DNA of 8,763 bases from Dehalococcoidia bacterium (GCA_003153075.1 PMBW01000327.1:1-8763), one strand, 5' to 3'; shown: positions 1 to 6,223, counted from the first letter of the stretch. Numbers and translations are program-made. The notes: generated by a model from the sequence alone, not told the origin.

Positions 1-21
1 GTCCAACTGAGCTATAGGGGC
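1..21 (-). tRNA. 5' end of a tRNA gene, cut by window edge
   Basis: Read on the minus strand from position 21, the sequence starts with a 7-nt acceptor arm GCCCCTA, then T8-A9, then GCTC of the D stem and AGTTGGAC of the D loop, which is the canonical order for the first 21 nt of a bacterial tRNA. The rest, including the anticodon, lies beyond position 1, so the isotype cannot be read. A GCCCC acceptor with this D arm is compatible with an arginine tRNA, but that is only a guess. A good promoter lies directly upstream. Confidence 0.85.
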
Positions 22-38
22 ACGCTTCCCAGATATTA

Positions 39-68
39 ATTATAGTACGTTGTCTACCCTCGCGTAAA
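39..68 (-). promoter_or_regulatory. Promoter of the tRNA gene
   Basis: On the minus strand there is a perfect -10 hexamer TATAAT (39-44). Eighteen bases upstream is TTTACG (63-68), a moderate -35. The predicted transcription start is near position 32, about 11 nt before the tRNA 5' end, as expected for a tRNA precursor. Confidence 0.65.
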
Positions 69-213
69 CCAAAGTAAAGCATACCTTATAAATCAGAGTA
101 TTTCAAGACAAATCAGGATTTATATGGATGTAACTGAATAATCTGAGAACAATTACTACATTATGTAAATAATACCGACCTTGTCCCTTAAGCCTGTTCA
201 GTTGAACGTAATA

Positions 214-222
214 TGCTATACT
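214..222 (+). promoter_or_regulatory. Extended -10 promoter of the lactonase gene
   Basis: TGC-TATACT (214-222) is an extended -10 element (TGn plus a 5/6 match to TATAAT). No good -35 is visible 17 bp upstream, which an extended -10 can tolerate. The predicted start near 229 makes the ATG at 213 untranscribed, which supports the downstream start at 252. Confidence 0.5.
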
Positions 223-251
223 ATCTTAAATATCGTATAGAGGTGATTGTC

Positions 252-1265
252 ATGCCCTGCCGCCTGTATGTTGCCATTTCCGGCGAAGACAAGATTCTGA
301 CTTTTGCAATTAACTCCAAAACGGGAAAACTCACATCACAAGGTAAAACGCCGGTGACCGGCCGCCCGGCAACAATGGCGATCTCCCCTGATCAGCAATT
401 GGTATATATAGGGCGTAAAGACGCCCACTCAATCTCCGCTTGCCGCAAAATTCAGAAAACCGGCGAACTCGTGCTTGTCAGCACTGTGCCGGTCGAATTC
501 GAACCGGATTACCTGGCCACCGACCGCAACGGCAGATTCCTGTTTTCGACATACTTCTTTATCGGTAAAGTCGCCATCCACGCGATAGATAGCACCGGTA
601 ATATTATATTTTCGCCGGTGCAGTGGATCGATACCGTCAGAGGCGTACACTCCGTGCAGGCTGACCCTTCAAACCGATTTGTGTTCATGCCGCACACTGC
701 CGGTAAAGGCCCCAATATAATTCTGCAATTCCGTTTCGATGCAACGACCGGACGCCTGACACCAAACACCCCGGACAGATTGAAACCGGATGAAGGTGTC
801 GGGCCGCGGCACTGCTGTTTTCACCCGAAATTGGATATCTTTTACTGCAGCAATGAGTCGGGGAGCAGCGTTTCAACGTATCGCATAGACCCCGTTGCCG
901 GGACTTTAACCTCACTGCAAACCGTCTCCACATTGCCTGATGGTTATCAGCAGAAAAACGCCTGCGCGGATATTCAGATCTCACCCTCCGGTGAGTTCCT
1001 GTATGTCTCCAACCGCGGCCATAACAGCCTTGCTGGTTTTATTGTCGATAAAACCACCGGACGATTGACTTCAATCGGGCACGTGGGCACTGAGCCGGAA
1101 GTCCGGTCGTTCGGACTGACGCCGGACGGCAATTTCTTATATGCCGCAGGGCTGGAATCCGGGCGGCTGGCATCCTATCGCGTCAACCGGGAAACGGGCA
1201 TTTTAACACCGCTGGAGACGCAATTTATCGGCAAAGAATCATGGGGGGTATTAGTCACCAGCTAA
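252..1265 (+). CDS. Lactonase family beta-propeller protein (6-phosphogluconolactonase-like)
   Basis: The 337-residue protein belongs to the seven-bladed beta-propeller lactonase family (YbhE/Pgl type, Pfam Lactonase). Blade repeats recur about every 45-50 residues with the pattern 'P.G.F.Y..N' followed by 'D..TG.L', for example SPSGEFLYVSNRGHNS near residues 254-269 and DKTTGRLT shortly after. The GVGPRH..FHP segment (around 180-190) is also typical. Characterised members hydrolyse 6-phosphogluconolactone to 6-phosphogluconate in the pentose phosphate pathway in the cytoplasm, but many homologues have unknown lactone substrates, so the exact substrate is open. No signal peptide is seen. The start is set at ATG 252 because GAGGTGAT lies 6-12 nt upstream. 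An in-frame ATG at 213 falls inside the likely -10 box and was rejected. The gene stands alone and converges on the nitroreductase gene. No terminator was recognised in the 161-bp gap after it. Confidence 0.88.
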   Translation: MPCRLYVAISGEDKILTFAINSKTGKLTSQGKTPVTGRPATMAISPDQQLVYIGRKDAHSISACRKIQKTGELVLVSTVPVEFEPDYLATDRNGRFLFSTYFFIGKVAIHAIDSTGNIIFSPVQWIDTVRGVHSVQADPSNRFVFMPHTAGKGPNIILQFRFDATTGRLTPNTPDRLKPDEGVGPRHCCFHPKLDIFYCSNESGSSVSTYRIDPVAGTLTSLQTVSTLPDGYQQKNACADIQISPSGEFLYVSNRGHNSLAGFIVDKTTGRLTSIGHVGTEPEVRSFGLTPDGNFLYAAGLESGRLASYRVNRETGILTPLETQFIGKESWGVLVTS

Positions 1266-1426
1266 AAGTAAAAACAACTCACTGCCTTTGAATTGCTATT
1301 ACTTAGAAATGAATTGGTTGGGCGAAGCAGGAAATCCAGTGTCGTCGGCTAAGCGCAGAATACCATTAAATAAAATAGCTGGAGCCCGATCAAATAAACC
1401 TGAATAAGACAGAAATCGCCCCACCG

Positions 1427-1936
1427 TCACCATTTATTCTGATGGACCCTCTCTGCATTAAACCGGTTGGACGGAGGCTTCTTTTCTGCCGGATGCCCGA
1501 CAACGATGATGCACAACGGCATAATATGCGCCGGTAAACCGAGCAGCTTGCGGACGCCGTTTATCCGCTCTTCGAGCGGATAAACTCCCAGCCACACCGC
1601 GCCCAGCCCCAAAGCATGCGCTGCCACCAGCAGATTCTCGGTTGCTGCCGAACAATCCTGTACCCACACACCCTTGCCTTTTTCCAATTGCAGGTCTCCG
1701 CAGATAATTATTGCCAGCGGGGCCTCCTTTATCATGTTCGAATATGGGTGGAACTTCGGTATGTCATCCAAGGTCTCACGCCCGGTCACCACGACGAATT
1801 GCCAGGGTTGCCCGTTGGATGATGAAGGGGCGCTCATCGCCGCTTTCAATAATTCATGTATTTCGCCATCGCTAATTAAGGCCGTGGTATATTTCCTGAT
1901 ACTCCGCCGGGAAAGAATTGCTTCCATCGCATCCAT
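1427..1936 (-). CDS. Nitroreductase family protein (FMN-dependent oxidoreductase)
   Basis: The 169-residue protein is the usual size of small clostridial nitroreductases. The FMN-binding signature is visible in order: RRSIRKY near residue 10, SAPSSSNGQPW near 35-45 (flavin contact and dimer region), the helix DCSAATENLLVAAHALGLG near 95-113 with AVWLG after it, and a C-terminal GHPAEKKPPSNRF segment (about 149-161) typical of the family. Such enzymes transfer hydride from NAD(P)H through FMN to nitro compounds, quinones or flavins in the cytoplasm. The natural substrate here is unknown. The start at 1936 is preferred over the upstream ATG at 2008 because a perfect AAGGAGG (1945-1951) lies 8 nt before it and the family begins with this motif. 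The upstream 24 codons cover the predicted promoter. The gene is monocistronic, convergent with the lactonase gene. Confidence 0.9.
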   Translation of the reverse strand: MDAMEAILSRRSIRKYTTALISDGEIHELLKAAMSAPSSSNGQPWQFVVVTGRETLDDIPKFHPYSNMIKEAPLAIIICGDLQLEKGKGVWVQDCSAATENLLVAAHALGLGAVWLGVYPLEERINGVRKLLGLPAHIMPLCIIVVGHPAEKKPPSNRFNAERVHQNKW

Positions 1937-1951
1937 GTCTTGTTCCTCCTT

Positions 1952-1981
1952 GGGTATATCCGTTTTGTACATAGTATACCC
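1952..1981 (-). promoter_or_regulatory. Inverted repeat over the nitroreductase -10 region (candidate operator)
   Basis: GGGTATA (1952-1958 on +) and TATACCC (1975-1981) form a perfect 7-bp dyad with a 16-bp spacer. On the minus strand the upstream arm overlaps TATACT, a 5/6 -10 hexamer (1974-1979), and the downstream arm abuts the Shine-Dalgarno of the gene. A repressor bound here would block transcription, and an RNA hairpin would crowd the ribosome site. Flavin reductases of this kind are often under MarR- or HxlR-type redox sensors, but no such gene is in the window, so the regulator is unknown. Confidence 0.45.
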
Positions 1982-2403
1982 CAAATCCGCAAGACGCCTG
2001 AAGGTCATAAGAGGACAAAAAGGGGAGACAATTAGCCGGATGATGAGGTTTTAACAAGGTATCAAAGCATGATCCGGCTTTATCAGGACAGATAGGTTTA
2101 ACTATTCCGCAGCTCCAAAGTACGAACCGCGCGCGGGCTTGCGCATCAGCCCGGACAAAATATCGTCTTCAAACCCGGCTCTAGTCTAAAATTCCCCCTT
2201 GTAAACAGTACTAACGTGTAATAGCCAGGTGAGCGAACAAAGTATATAGTTAAGTATGTTCATACCGTATTGTAGAAGCAATTGATTTTCTTTACCTTCA
2301 TAATCGGACATGGACGCGCAAGAGTTAGTCGGCTTGCAGGCAGAAGATAATACCGGTTCCACGATTTTACTTCGCCGGTGGAGAAACAAGGAGTGAGCCT
2401 GAC
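1982..2403. other. Divergent intergenic region between nitroreductase and response regulator
   Basis: This 422-bp stretch lies between two divergently read genes. No convincing ORF with a ribosome site was found. It holds a plausible sigma-A promoter for the regulator (2222-2250, listed separately) and a GC-rich hairpin CGGGCT-N8-AGCCCG (2135-2154) without a following T-run, so that hairpin is not a clear terminator. A minus-strand ORF overlapping the start of the regulator looks like a shadow frame. Confidence 0.5.
2222..2250 (+). promoter_or_regulatory. Possible promoter of the response regulator gene
   Basis: TAGCCA (2222-2227, 4/6 to TTGACA), a 17-bp spacer and TATAGT (2245-2250, 5/6 to TATAAT). 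The start would be near 2257, giving a leader of about 150 nt. This is pattern matching only; other weak candidates exist closer to the gene. Confidence 0.3.
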
Positions 2404-3111
2404 ATGATGCGTGAAAAAGTAACAATTCTGGCAATCGACGATGATGCCTCGATTTTGTATCTGTTAAAAAGGTCCCTGGAAGCTGATTCCTACGATGTTC
2501 TGATTGCCGGCGACGGCCAGACCGGGTTGGATCTTTTTGCCCGTGAATCCCCCAACCTGATTATTTTGGATATTACGATGCCGGAGATGGATGGATATAC
2601 CGTCTGCCGTCGTATCCGGGAAGTATCGCAGGTGCCGGTCATTATTATCACCGCCAGGGGGCAGGAAGATGACAAGATCACCGGTTTTGAATGCGGCGCT
2701 GACGATTATCTTACCAAACCTTTCTCCATCCGGGAACTAAAGGCCAGGGTCAAATCGGTGCTAAGGCGCAGTCAAGTTATTGAAGTGCAAACCGCAGAAC
2801 CCAATTTCAGCAGCGGCGACCTGGAGATCGACTTCGCAAAAAGAAGCGTGACCATCGCCGGAAACCCCATCAATTTAACCCCGATCGAATATAAACTGCT
2901 GAAAGAGTTCGTACTTAACCGAGGCAAGGCGCTCACCCATAGTTATTTACTACAGAAAGTGTGGGGGCCCGAATACCTCAACGAAACCGAATACTTGCAT
3001 GTCTTTATCGGACGGCTGCGCAATAAGCTGCGTATTGATACCAGCAACCAAAAATACGTCATGACGTTACCCGGCGTCGGATATCAATTTCGCGAATACG
3101 CGCCGGTTTAA
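2404..3111 (+). CDS. OmpR/PhoB-family response regulator (KdpE-like)
   Basis: The 235-residue two-domain transcription factor has a receiver domain at residues 5-122 with the acidic cluster DDD at 12-14, phosphoacceptor Asp56 in LIILDITMPEMDG, Thr83 and Lys105 in YLTKPF. All key receiver residues are present, so it should be phosphorylatable. A winged-helix DNA-binding domain (about 135-232) includes LTPIEYKLL, VWGPEYLNETEYLHVFIGRL (recognition helix region) and the C-terminal hairpin LPGVGYQFR. The VWGPEY...EYLHVFIGRLRNKLR stretch resembles KdpE-type regulators, but orthology is not claimed. AAGGAG (2388-2393) lies 10 nt before ATG 2404; the next codon is also ATG. No histidine kinase gene lies beside it, so it is an orphan within this window. 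It sits directly upstream of the TasA-like gene whose promoter carries 11-bp-spaced direct repeats, the kind of site this family binds, so it may control the matrix cluster (inference). Confidence 0.93.
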   Translation: MMREKVTILAIDDDASILYLLKRSLEADSYDVLIAGDGQTGLDLFARESPNLIILDITMPEMDGYTVCRRIREVSQVPVIIITARGQEDDKITGFECGADDYLTKPFSIRELKARVKSVLRRSQVIEVQTAEPNFSSGDLEIDFAKRSVTIAGNPINLTPIEYKLLKEFVLNRGKALTHSYLLQKVWGPEYLNETEYLHVFIGRLRNKLRIDTSNQKYVMTLPGVGYQFREYAPV

Positions 3112-3140
3112 AACTCAAATAGCGCATCAGTAAAATTTTT

Positions 3141-3172
3141 AAAGGGCGGCCTGAACAAGCCGCCCTTTTTTT
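3141..3172 (+). terminator. Rho-independent terminator of the response regulator gene
   Basis: AAAGGGCGGC (3141-3150) pairs perfectly with GCCGCCCTTT (3159-3168) across the 8-nt loop CTGAACAA, followed by an unbroken T-run to 3172. It lies 30 bp after the stop codon and separates the regulator from the TasA-like gene downstream, which therefore needs its own promoter. Confidence 0.92.
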
Positions 3173-3412
3173 GTGTCACTGTGGTATCGGCCACATATCT
3201 TAGTCCCGAAAGAGACAATACACGTACCAGACTTGAGTTACAATGCCCCTTTAGCTTCTCCGGAGGGATGGGTCGTCGTGGAATTATAAACCCTGAAAAG
3301 CAGTAATTTACTCCAGGTAACCGGATTGGTATTACGCATACAATCCATTACCTCATTTGTAAATTAGTATTATTTCCGTTATTATTCAAACAACTTACTT
3401 CATTTCTAATAA
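3173..3412. other. Intergenic stretch without recognisable gene
   Basis: AT-rich sequence between the terminator and the direct-repeat promoter. It contains a short dyad GTGG-N6-CCAC (3181-3194) and a 12-codon ORF with GGAGG too close to its ATG (3268). I recognised no known riboswitch and no convincing promoter in it. Confidence 0.4.
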
Positions 3413-3463
3413 TTATTTAGAATTTGTTTAGTCGGCAACTATCATTGTTTAGGGCTTGTTTAC
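3413..3463 (+). promoter_or_regulatory. Two pairs of 11-bp-spaced direct repeats (candidate response-regulator box)
   Basis: Four near-identical octamers occur in the same orientation: TTATTTAG (3413-3420), TTGTTTAG (3424-3431), TTGTTTAG (3445-3452) and TTGTTTAC (3456-3463). Start-to-start spacing is 11, 21 and 11 bp, so all lie on one face of the helix. OmpR/PhoB-family dimers bind head to tail on direct repeats about 11 bp apart, so two dimers would fit here. The last repeat covers the position where a -35 box should be, as in activator-dependent promoters of this family. The likely binder is the regulator encoded at 2404-3111, but this is inference. Confidence 0.6.
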
Positions 3464-3474
3464 ACCTCGTGCCC

Positions 3475-3480
3475 TAGAAT
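3475..3480 (+). promoter_or_regulatory. -10 box of the aberrant TasA-like gene
   Basis: TAGAAT matches TATAAT at 5/6. Seventeen bases upstream is GGGCTT, with no resemblance to TTGACA, so the promoter would need an activator. The predicted start near 3487 gives a leader of about 50 nt. A 6-bp dyad TAGGGC (3450-3455) / GCCCTA (3471-3476) overlaps it and the direct repeats. Confidence 0.45.
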
Positions 3481-3497
3481 GATATCAGTCTGCAATT

Positions 3498-3519
3498 CTG
3501 CGATTGACAGACCAGTAAT
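3498..3519 (+). repeat. 22-nt repeat, copy 1, in the leader of the aberrant TasA-like gene
   Basis: Positions 3498-3514 match 6841-6857 on the same strand exactly; 3515 differs (G versus A) and 3516-3519 match again, so 21 of 22 are identical. Because copy 2 is inside a minus-strand gene, the leader RNA made here is complementary to that gene's mRNA; the one mismatch becomes a G-U pair. Copy 1 starts about 11 nt after the predicted transcription start and ends 17 nt before the ATG. Confidence 0.8.
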
Positions 3520-3536
3520 AAATAGAAGAAAAATTA

Positions 3537-4130
3537 ATGAAAAGCCTGAAAAAATCACTTGTTAGGCTAATAGGTGTTTTTGTCCTGTTAACATTCGCGA
3601 TAATAGGCTTGTTTACTTTAACCGGCAACAGTACTTTCGCGATGTCCGACGGCGGTCAACCCAGGCTCAATATCTGCAATGATAACGGTTATCCTTCTCA
3701 AATGCCCGTTGCCCTGCCCGGCGCCAGCGGGTGTATCAACAAGCAAATCACTAATGTCGGCAGCCACAGCGGTAATCTATCCATCCGTTTTTCTGCGGTG
3801 ACAAATACGCCGGGAATCGATGGCAAAGGGGATCTGGGCGCAAGCACTGAAGTTACGGCTTACCTTGATGTGAATTCAAACGGGATATGGGATGCCGGCG
3901 ATATAGGACTCAATGCAGACGGGACTACTTATACTTGCGAGACACCCCTGGGATACGACAAATTGAACAATTACAGCTGCGTCATGTGGACTGCGGTGCA
4001 GTCATTAAAACCATCGGCAGCATCTACCCTGATCATTAATTGGCGTGTTCCGGTTACGGTCGGAAATGAGATCCAGGGTGATAACGTCACCTTCAATAAT
4101 ACTTTTGTTCTGGAAGACCAGATCCGGTAA
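3537..4130 (+). CDS. TasA/camelysin-like secreted protein with aberrant signal region
   Basis: The 197-residue protein has a basic N-terminus (MKSLKKSLVR), a hydrophobic segment at about 11-30 and a probable cleavage after TFA (residue 35). It is a paralogue of the protein at 6224-6871: DVNSNGIWDAGDIGLNADGT (111-130) matches DKDGSGTWNAGDIGLKSDGS there, and both end in INWRVPVT..NEIQGDNVTF / VNWEVPTT..NAIQGGSATM. The DVNSNGIWDAGD loop resembles a calcium-binding EF-hand or dockerin loop. The SipW motif FSDTETS is missing; only MSDGG remains, so export may use the ordinary signal peptidase. Four cysteines (47, 66, 134, 148) could form two disulfides; the paralogues have at most one cysteine. 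It has its own promoter and runs towards the minus-strand cluster, 48 bp from the LamG gene's stop. The ribosome site is weak (AGAAG at 3523-3527). A capping or accessory subunit is possible but unproven. Confidence 0.75.
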   Translation: MKSLKKSLVRLIGVFVLLTFAIIGLFTLTGNSTFAMSDGGQPRLNICNDNGYPSQMPVALPGASGCINKQITNVGSHSGNLSIRFSAVTNTPGIDGKGDLGASTEVTAYLDVNSNGIWDAGDIGLNADGTTYTCETPLGYDKLNNYSCVMWTAVQSLKPSAASTLIINWRVPVTVGNEIQGDNVTFNNTFVLEDQIR

Positions 4131-4178
4131 AGCACCAACGGTAATCTCATCCTGACTTCAGGGAAAAATCACGATCAA

Positions 4179-5480
4179 TTATTCTTCAACGCCAACTTTC
4201 ACAAATGTATCCGGTGAATTCTGGTTATTATATTCAGTCTGAATCCAGCCCGCGCTGCGTGCCGTCATTGAAACGCGGGTTTCATCAATAATACCGTTAA
4301 AATAGTTGCCTGAATTGTACTCCGCAATCGTCAGCGGATCGGCGGTCCCCCCCAATTGGATATCGGGATATGATGATAAAGTTAAAGCCCCCAGGGAGAC
4401 GCCGTTTTTATATACAGTCACCGCACTTCCTCCGGACCACACCATTTCAATATGGTACCATGTATTAGCCTGTAAACCGGCTCCGCTGGTGACGGCCGTA
4501 CCCGAACTGGCCCCCACACCAATCTCCGGACCACTTAAATACAATCGATATTCCTGATTCGCACCATATGTGAACAAGCCCAGGAAACTATTGGTTGGTT
4601 CCCATTTAGCGATTATGTCGTGTGTTCCGGAATTTGAACGGGTGTTGATCCATGCAGACAACGTTACCGCCGTGCCGATGCTTAAACTGTTTGAATCAGC
4701 TACCGTAACGCAATCATCGGTTCCTTCAAAGTCAATACTCCCGTCGATTTTACCACCGGTTACCTGATCACCGGAAGTCATGCCCCCGGCCGTGGTGCCG
4801 TTATTGGTATTAGTTGTAGAATCATGGATCTGCGGCGCGGTCCCGGCCGGATTTTCCTTCATATGCCAAACTGCCTTGGTGTTAGTATCCCAGACTCCTG
4901 TAGCACTCCATTGGTCGGAACAGCTTGCATTTCCATAATAAACATAAATAACTGTATCTGCTGTATTAGAAAGAGCGTCGATCATGACCCAGGCAATCAG
5001 TTCCCCGGTTGCGGGATTGTATTTCTCTATTTCGTGGTTCAATTTAACCATTCCATCGGCAGCAGTAAAGACAAAATCCCCGCCGTCCGCCTGTCCGCCG
5101 TGATATTCAGGATGCCCGGCAGCGGGCATTGCCCAATTCGGATCGGTACGGCTGATCAGCACGGTGAAACCGGATTGAACGGCGCCGATCACTTTGGTGT
5201 GATCGATGGTAATAGCTTTACGGTAATGCCAGGCCAGATTATACCAGTTTGTTTTCACCTGAATCGTATTATTCGTGGATGTTTCCGTATCAGCGAATCT
5301 GGCTGCCGTCACGCCGATGTTCCCCAGTAACAATACAACAACTAACGCAACGATTCCCCAGAGCCTGGCTCTCAAAGCTCCGCTGATTTGCTGCTTCGAG
5401 CGCTTCATTATCAGGATAACGGCGATGATCACCGCTGCGCATAACAGCAATAAACCCGCCAGCAGAAACTTATTATTCAT
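4179..5480 (-). CDS. DUF2341-LamG surface protein with SipW-type signal
   Basis: The 433-residue protein has a first hydrophobic segment (5-25), a basic loop KRSKQQISGALRAR (26-39) and a second hydrophobic segment (42-60) running into ARFADTETSTNNTI (60-73), a typical SipW-type processing motif. A DUF2341 domain spans about 85-200 (YRKAITIDHTK, GGDFVFTAADGMVKLNHEIE, TVIYVYYGN). A LamG/concanavalin-like domain spans about 205-405 (AVWHM, SIDFEGTDDCVTVADSNSL, WYHIEMVW, FNGIIDETRVS), and the tail RSAGWIQTEYNNQNSPDTF is usual for this architecture. Such domains bind carbohydrate or protein ligands outside the cell. The start is uncertain: ATG 5480 lies 9 bp after the preceding gene with a weak GAGCGG site, while ATG 5408 (409 residues) would leave a single classical signal segment but has no ribosome site. 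It is the last gene of the sipW cluster, probably translated from the same mRNA. A fibre-associated adhesin is my inference. Confidence 0.85.
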   Translation of the reverse strand: MNNKFLLAGLLLLCAAVIIAVILIMKRSKQQISGALRARLWGIVALVVVLLLGNIGVTAARFADTETSTNNTIQVKTNWYNLAWHYRKAITIDHTKVIGAVQSGFTVLISRTDPNWAMPAAGHPEYHGGQADGGDFVFTAADGMVKLNHEIEKYNPATGELIAWVMIDALSNTADTVIYVYYGNASCSDQWSATGVWDTNTKAVWHMKENPAGTAPQIHDSTTNTNNGTTAGGMTSGDQVTGGKIDGSIDFEGTDDCVTVADSNSLSIGTAVTLSAWINTRSNSGTHDIIAKWEPTNSFLGLFTYGANQEYRLYLSGPEIGVGASSGTAVTSGAGLQANTWYHIEMVWSGGSAVTVYKNGVSLGALTLSSYPDIQLGGTADPLTIAEYNSGNYFNGIIDETRVSMTARSAGWIQTEYNNQNSPDTFVKVGVEE

Positions 5481-5489
5481 TCACACCGC

Positions 5490-6083
5490 TCATTGATTCA
5501 GAGTAAAAGTGACGGTAATTGTGATGCCGTCACCCTGGAAATCGTTACTGATACCGTCCCGTAAAATAACCGTGATATCGAAAGGTTTGCTGGTACCGGC
5601 ATTCAATCCGGCCAGTCCGGTCAACTTACTCCCATTGGTAGTTAGATCCTGCACATCGATGTAACCGTTTCCGTTAGTATCGGTGAGTGTAGATAAAAGG
5701 CTTGGTAGTGTTGTGCCGCAGGTTAACGTTGTTACCTGCATTACCTGGGCCACCTGGTCGGCGGTCATATTAGCAGTCCCATTCTGGTTTGCGTTGTCAT
5801 TCTCCTGATAAGCGAAAGAGATGTTCAACGTCGCGCCGTTCACCGTCCCGCTGTTGCTCAACTGGATAGTCGTGCCCGAAACGGAATTGTTCGGTTTTAA
5901 ACTCATGTTAGTGAGTGTCGCGCTCACACCGTTGGTTGTGTTGGTTTTCAGGTCGAGTGTGCCGCCGATAAGCGAGTTATATGGGCTGGATTCATTGTCA
6001 CTGAACTTGGCGAACGTCTGACTGCTGACCACACCCAACAAGATCAAAGCCCCGGCTACCAGCACTATTATTTTTTTCCCCAT
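5490..6083 (-). CDS. TasA/camelysin-family (SipW-dependent) secreted protein 2
   Basis: The 197-residue protein has a short basic start (MGKK), a hydrophobic segment at 5-22 and the SipW signal motif TFAKFSDNESSPYNSLIGGTLDL (23-45), followed by a Ser/Thr/Asn-rich beta-strand domain as in TasA and CalY (Peptidase_M73/camelysin family). DTNGNGYIDVQD at 135-146 fits a calcium-binding EF-hand or dockerin loop. The C-terminal part F.ITVILRDG..NDFQGDGITITVTFTL corresponds to the final strands of the paralogues. Proteins of this family assemble into extracellular matrix fibres in Bacillus; the camelysin protease activity reported for one member is not assumed here. The gene follows TasA-like gene 1 after 140 bp containing a strong palindrome and is followed by the LamG gene after only 9 bp. 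The ribosome site is modest (GCGAGAG, 6 nt before ATG 6083). Confidence 0.85.
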   Translation of the reverse strand: MGKKIIVLVAGALILLGVVSSQTFAKFSDNESSPYNSLIGGTLDLKTNTTNGVSATLTNMSLKPNNSVSGTTIQLSNSGTVNGATLNISFAYQENDNANQNGTANMTADQVAQVMQVTTLTCGTTLPSLLSTLTDTNGNGYIDVQDLTTNGSKLTGLAGLNAGTSKPFDITVILRDGISNDFQGDGITITVTFTLNQ

Positions 6084-6112
6084 TGTTCTCTCGCCCGCTC
6101 CATTCCCGGTTA

Positions 6113-6140
6113 CAGGCTGAGGGCTTAAGCCCTCAGCCTG
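6113..6140. repeat. 28-bp perfect palindrome between TasA-like genes 1 and 2
   Basis: CAGGCTGAGGGCTT (6113-6126) is followed at once by its exact reverse complement (6127-6140). In RNA this makes a 12-bp GC-rich stem with a 4-nt loop. Neither strand has a T-run after it, so it is not a standard terminator. On the cluster mRNA it sits 83 nt after the stop of TasA-like gene 1 and 29 nt before the start of gene 2, which suits a 3' stabilising or processing hairpin, or partial attenuation, that would raise gene 1 over its downstream neighbours. Confidence 0.85.
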
Positions 6141-6223
6141 GTATTAAAAATCCCTCACGTACATAACCTGGTTTCAACGGATACTGATTTTCAGCAGGAT
6201 TATTTCTTTAACATCGCCGTTCA

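Noticed and set aside
213..251. An upstream ATG start for the lactonase
   Set aside because: It lies within the likely extended -10 element and lacks a ribosome site, whereas ATG 252 has GAGGTGAT at the right distance.
2186..2434. An 82-codon minus-strand ORF overlapping the start of the response regulator
   Set aside because: It begins inside the regulator gene, has no recognisable domain and covers the regulator's promoter and ribosome site.
3268..3306. A 12-codon ORF directly after a GGAGG sequence
   Set aside because: The GGAGG lies only 1 nt before the ATG, too close for initiation, and no promoter or conserved product is evident.
3504..3509. A perfect TTGACA as a -35 box upstream of the gene at 3537
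   Set aside because: No acceptable -10 lies 16-18 bp downstream, and a start there would sit almost on the start codon.
4306..5330. Long plus-strand ORFs inside the LamG gene region
   Set aside because: They are shadow frames of a well-supported minus-strand gene and lack ribosome sites or recognisable domains.
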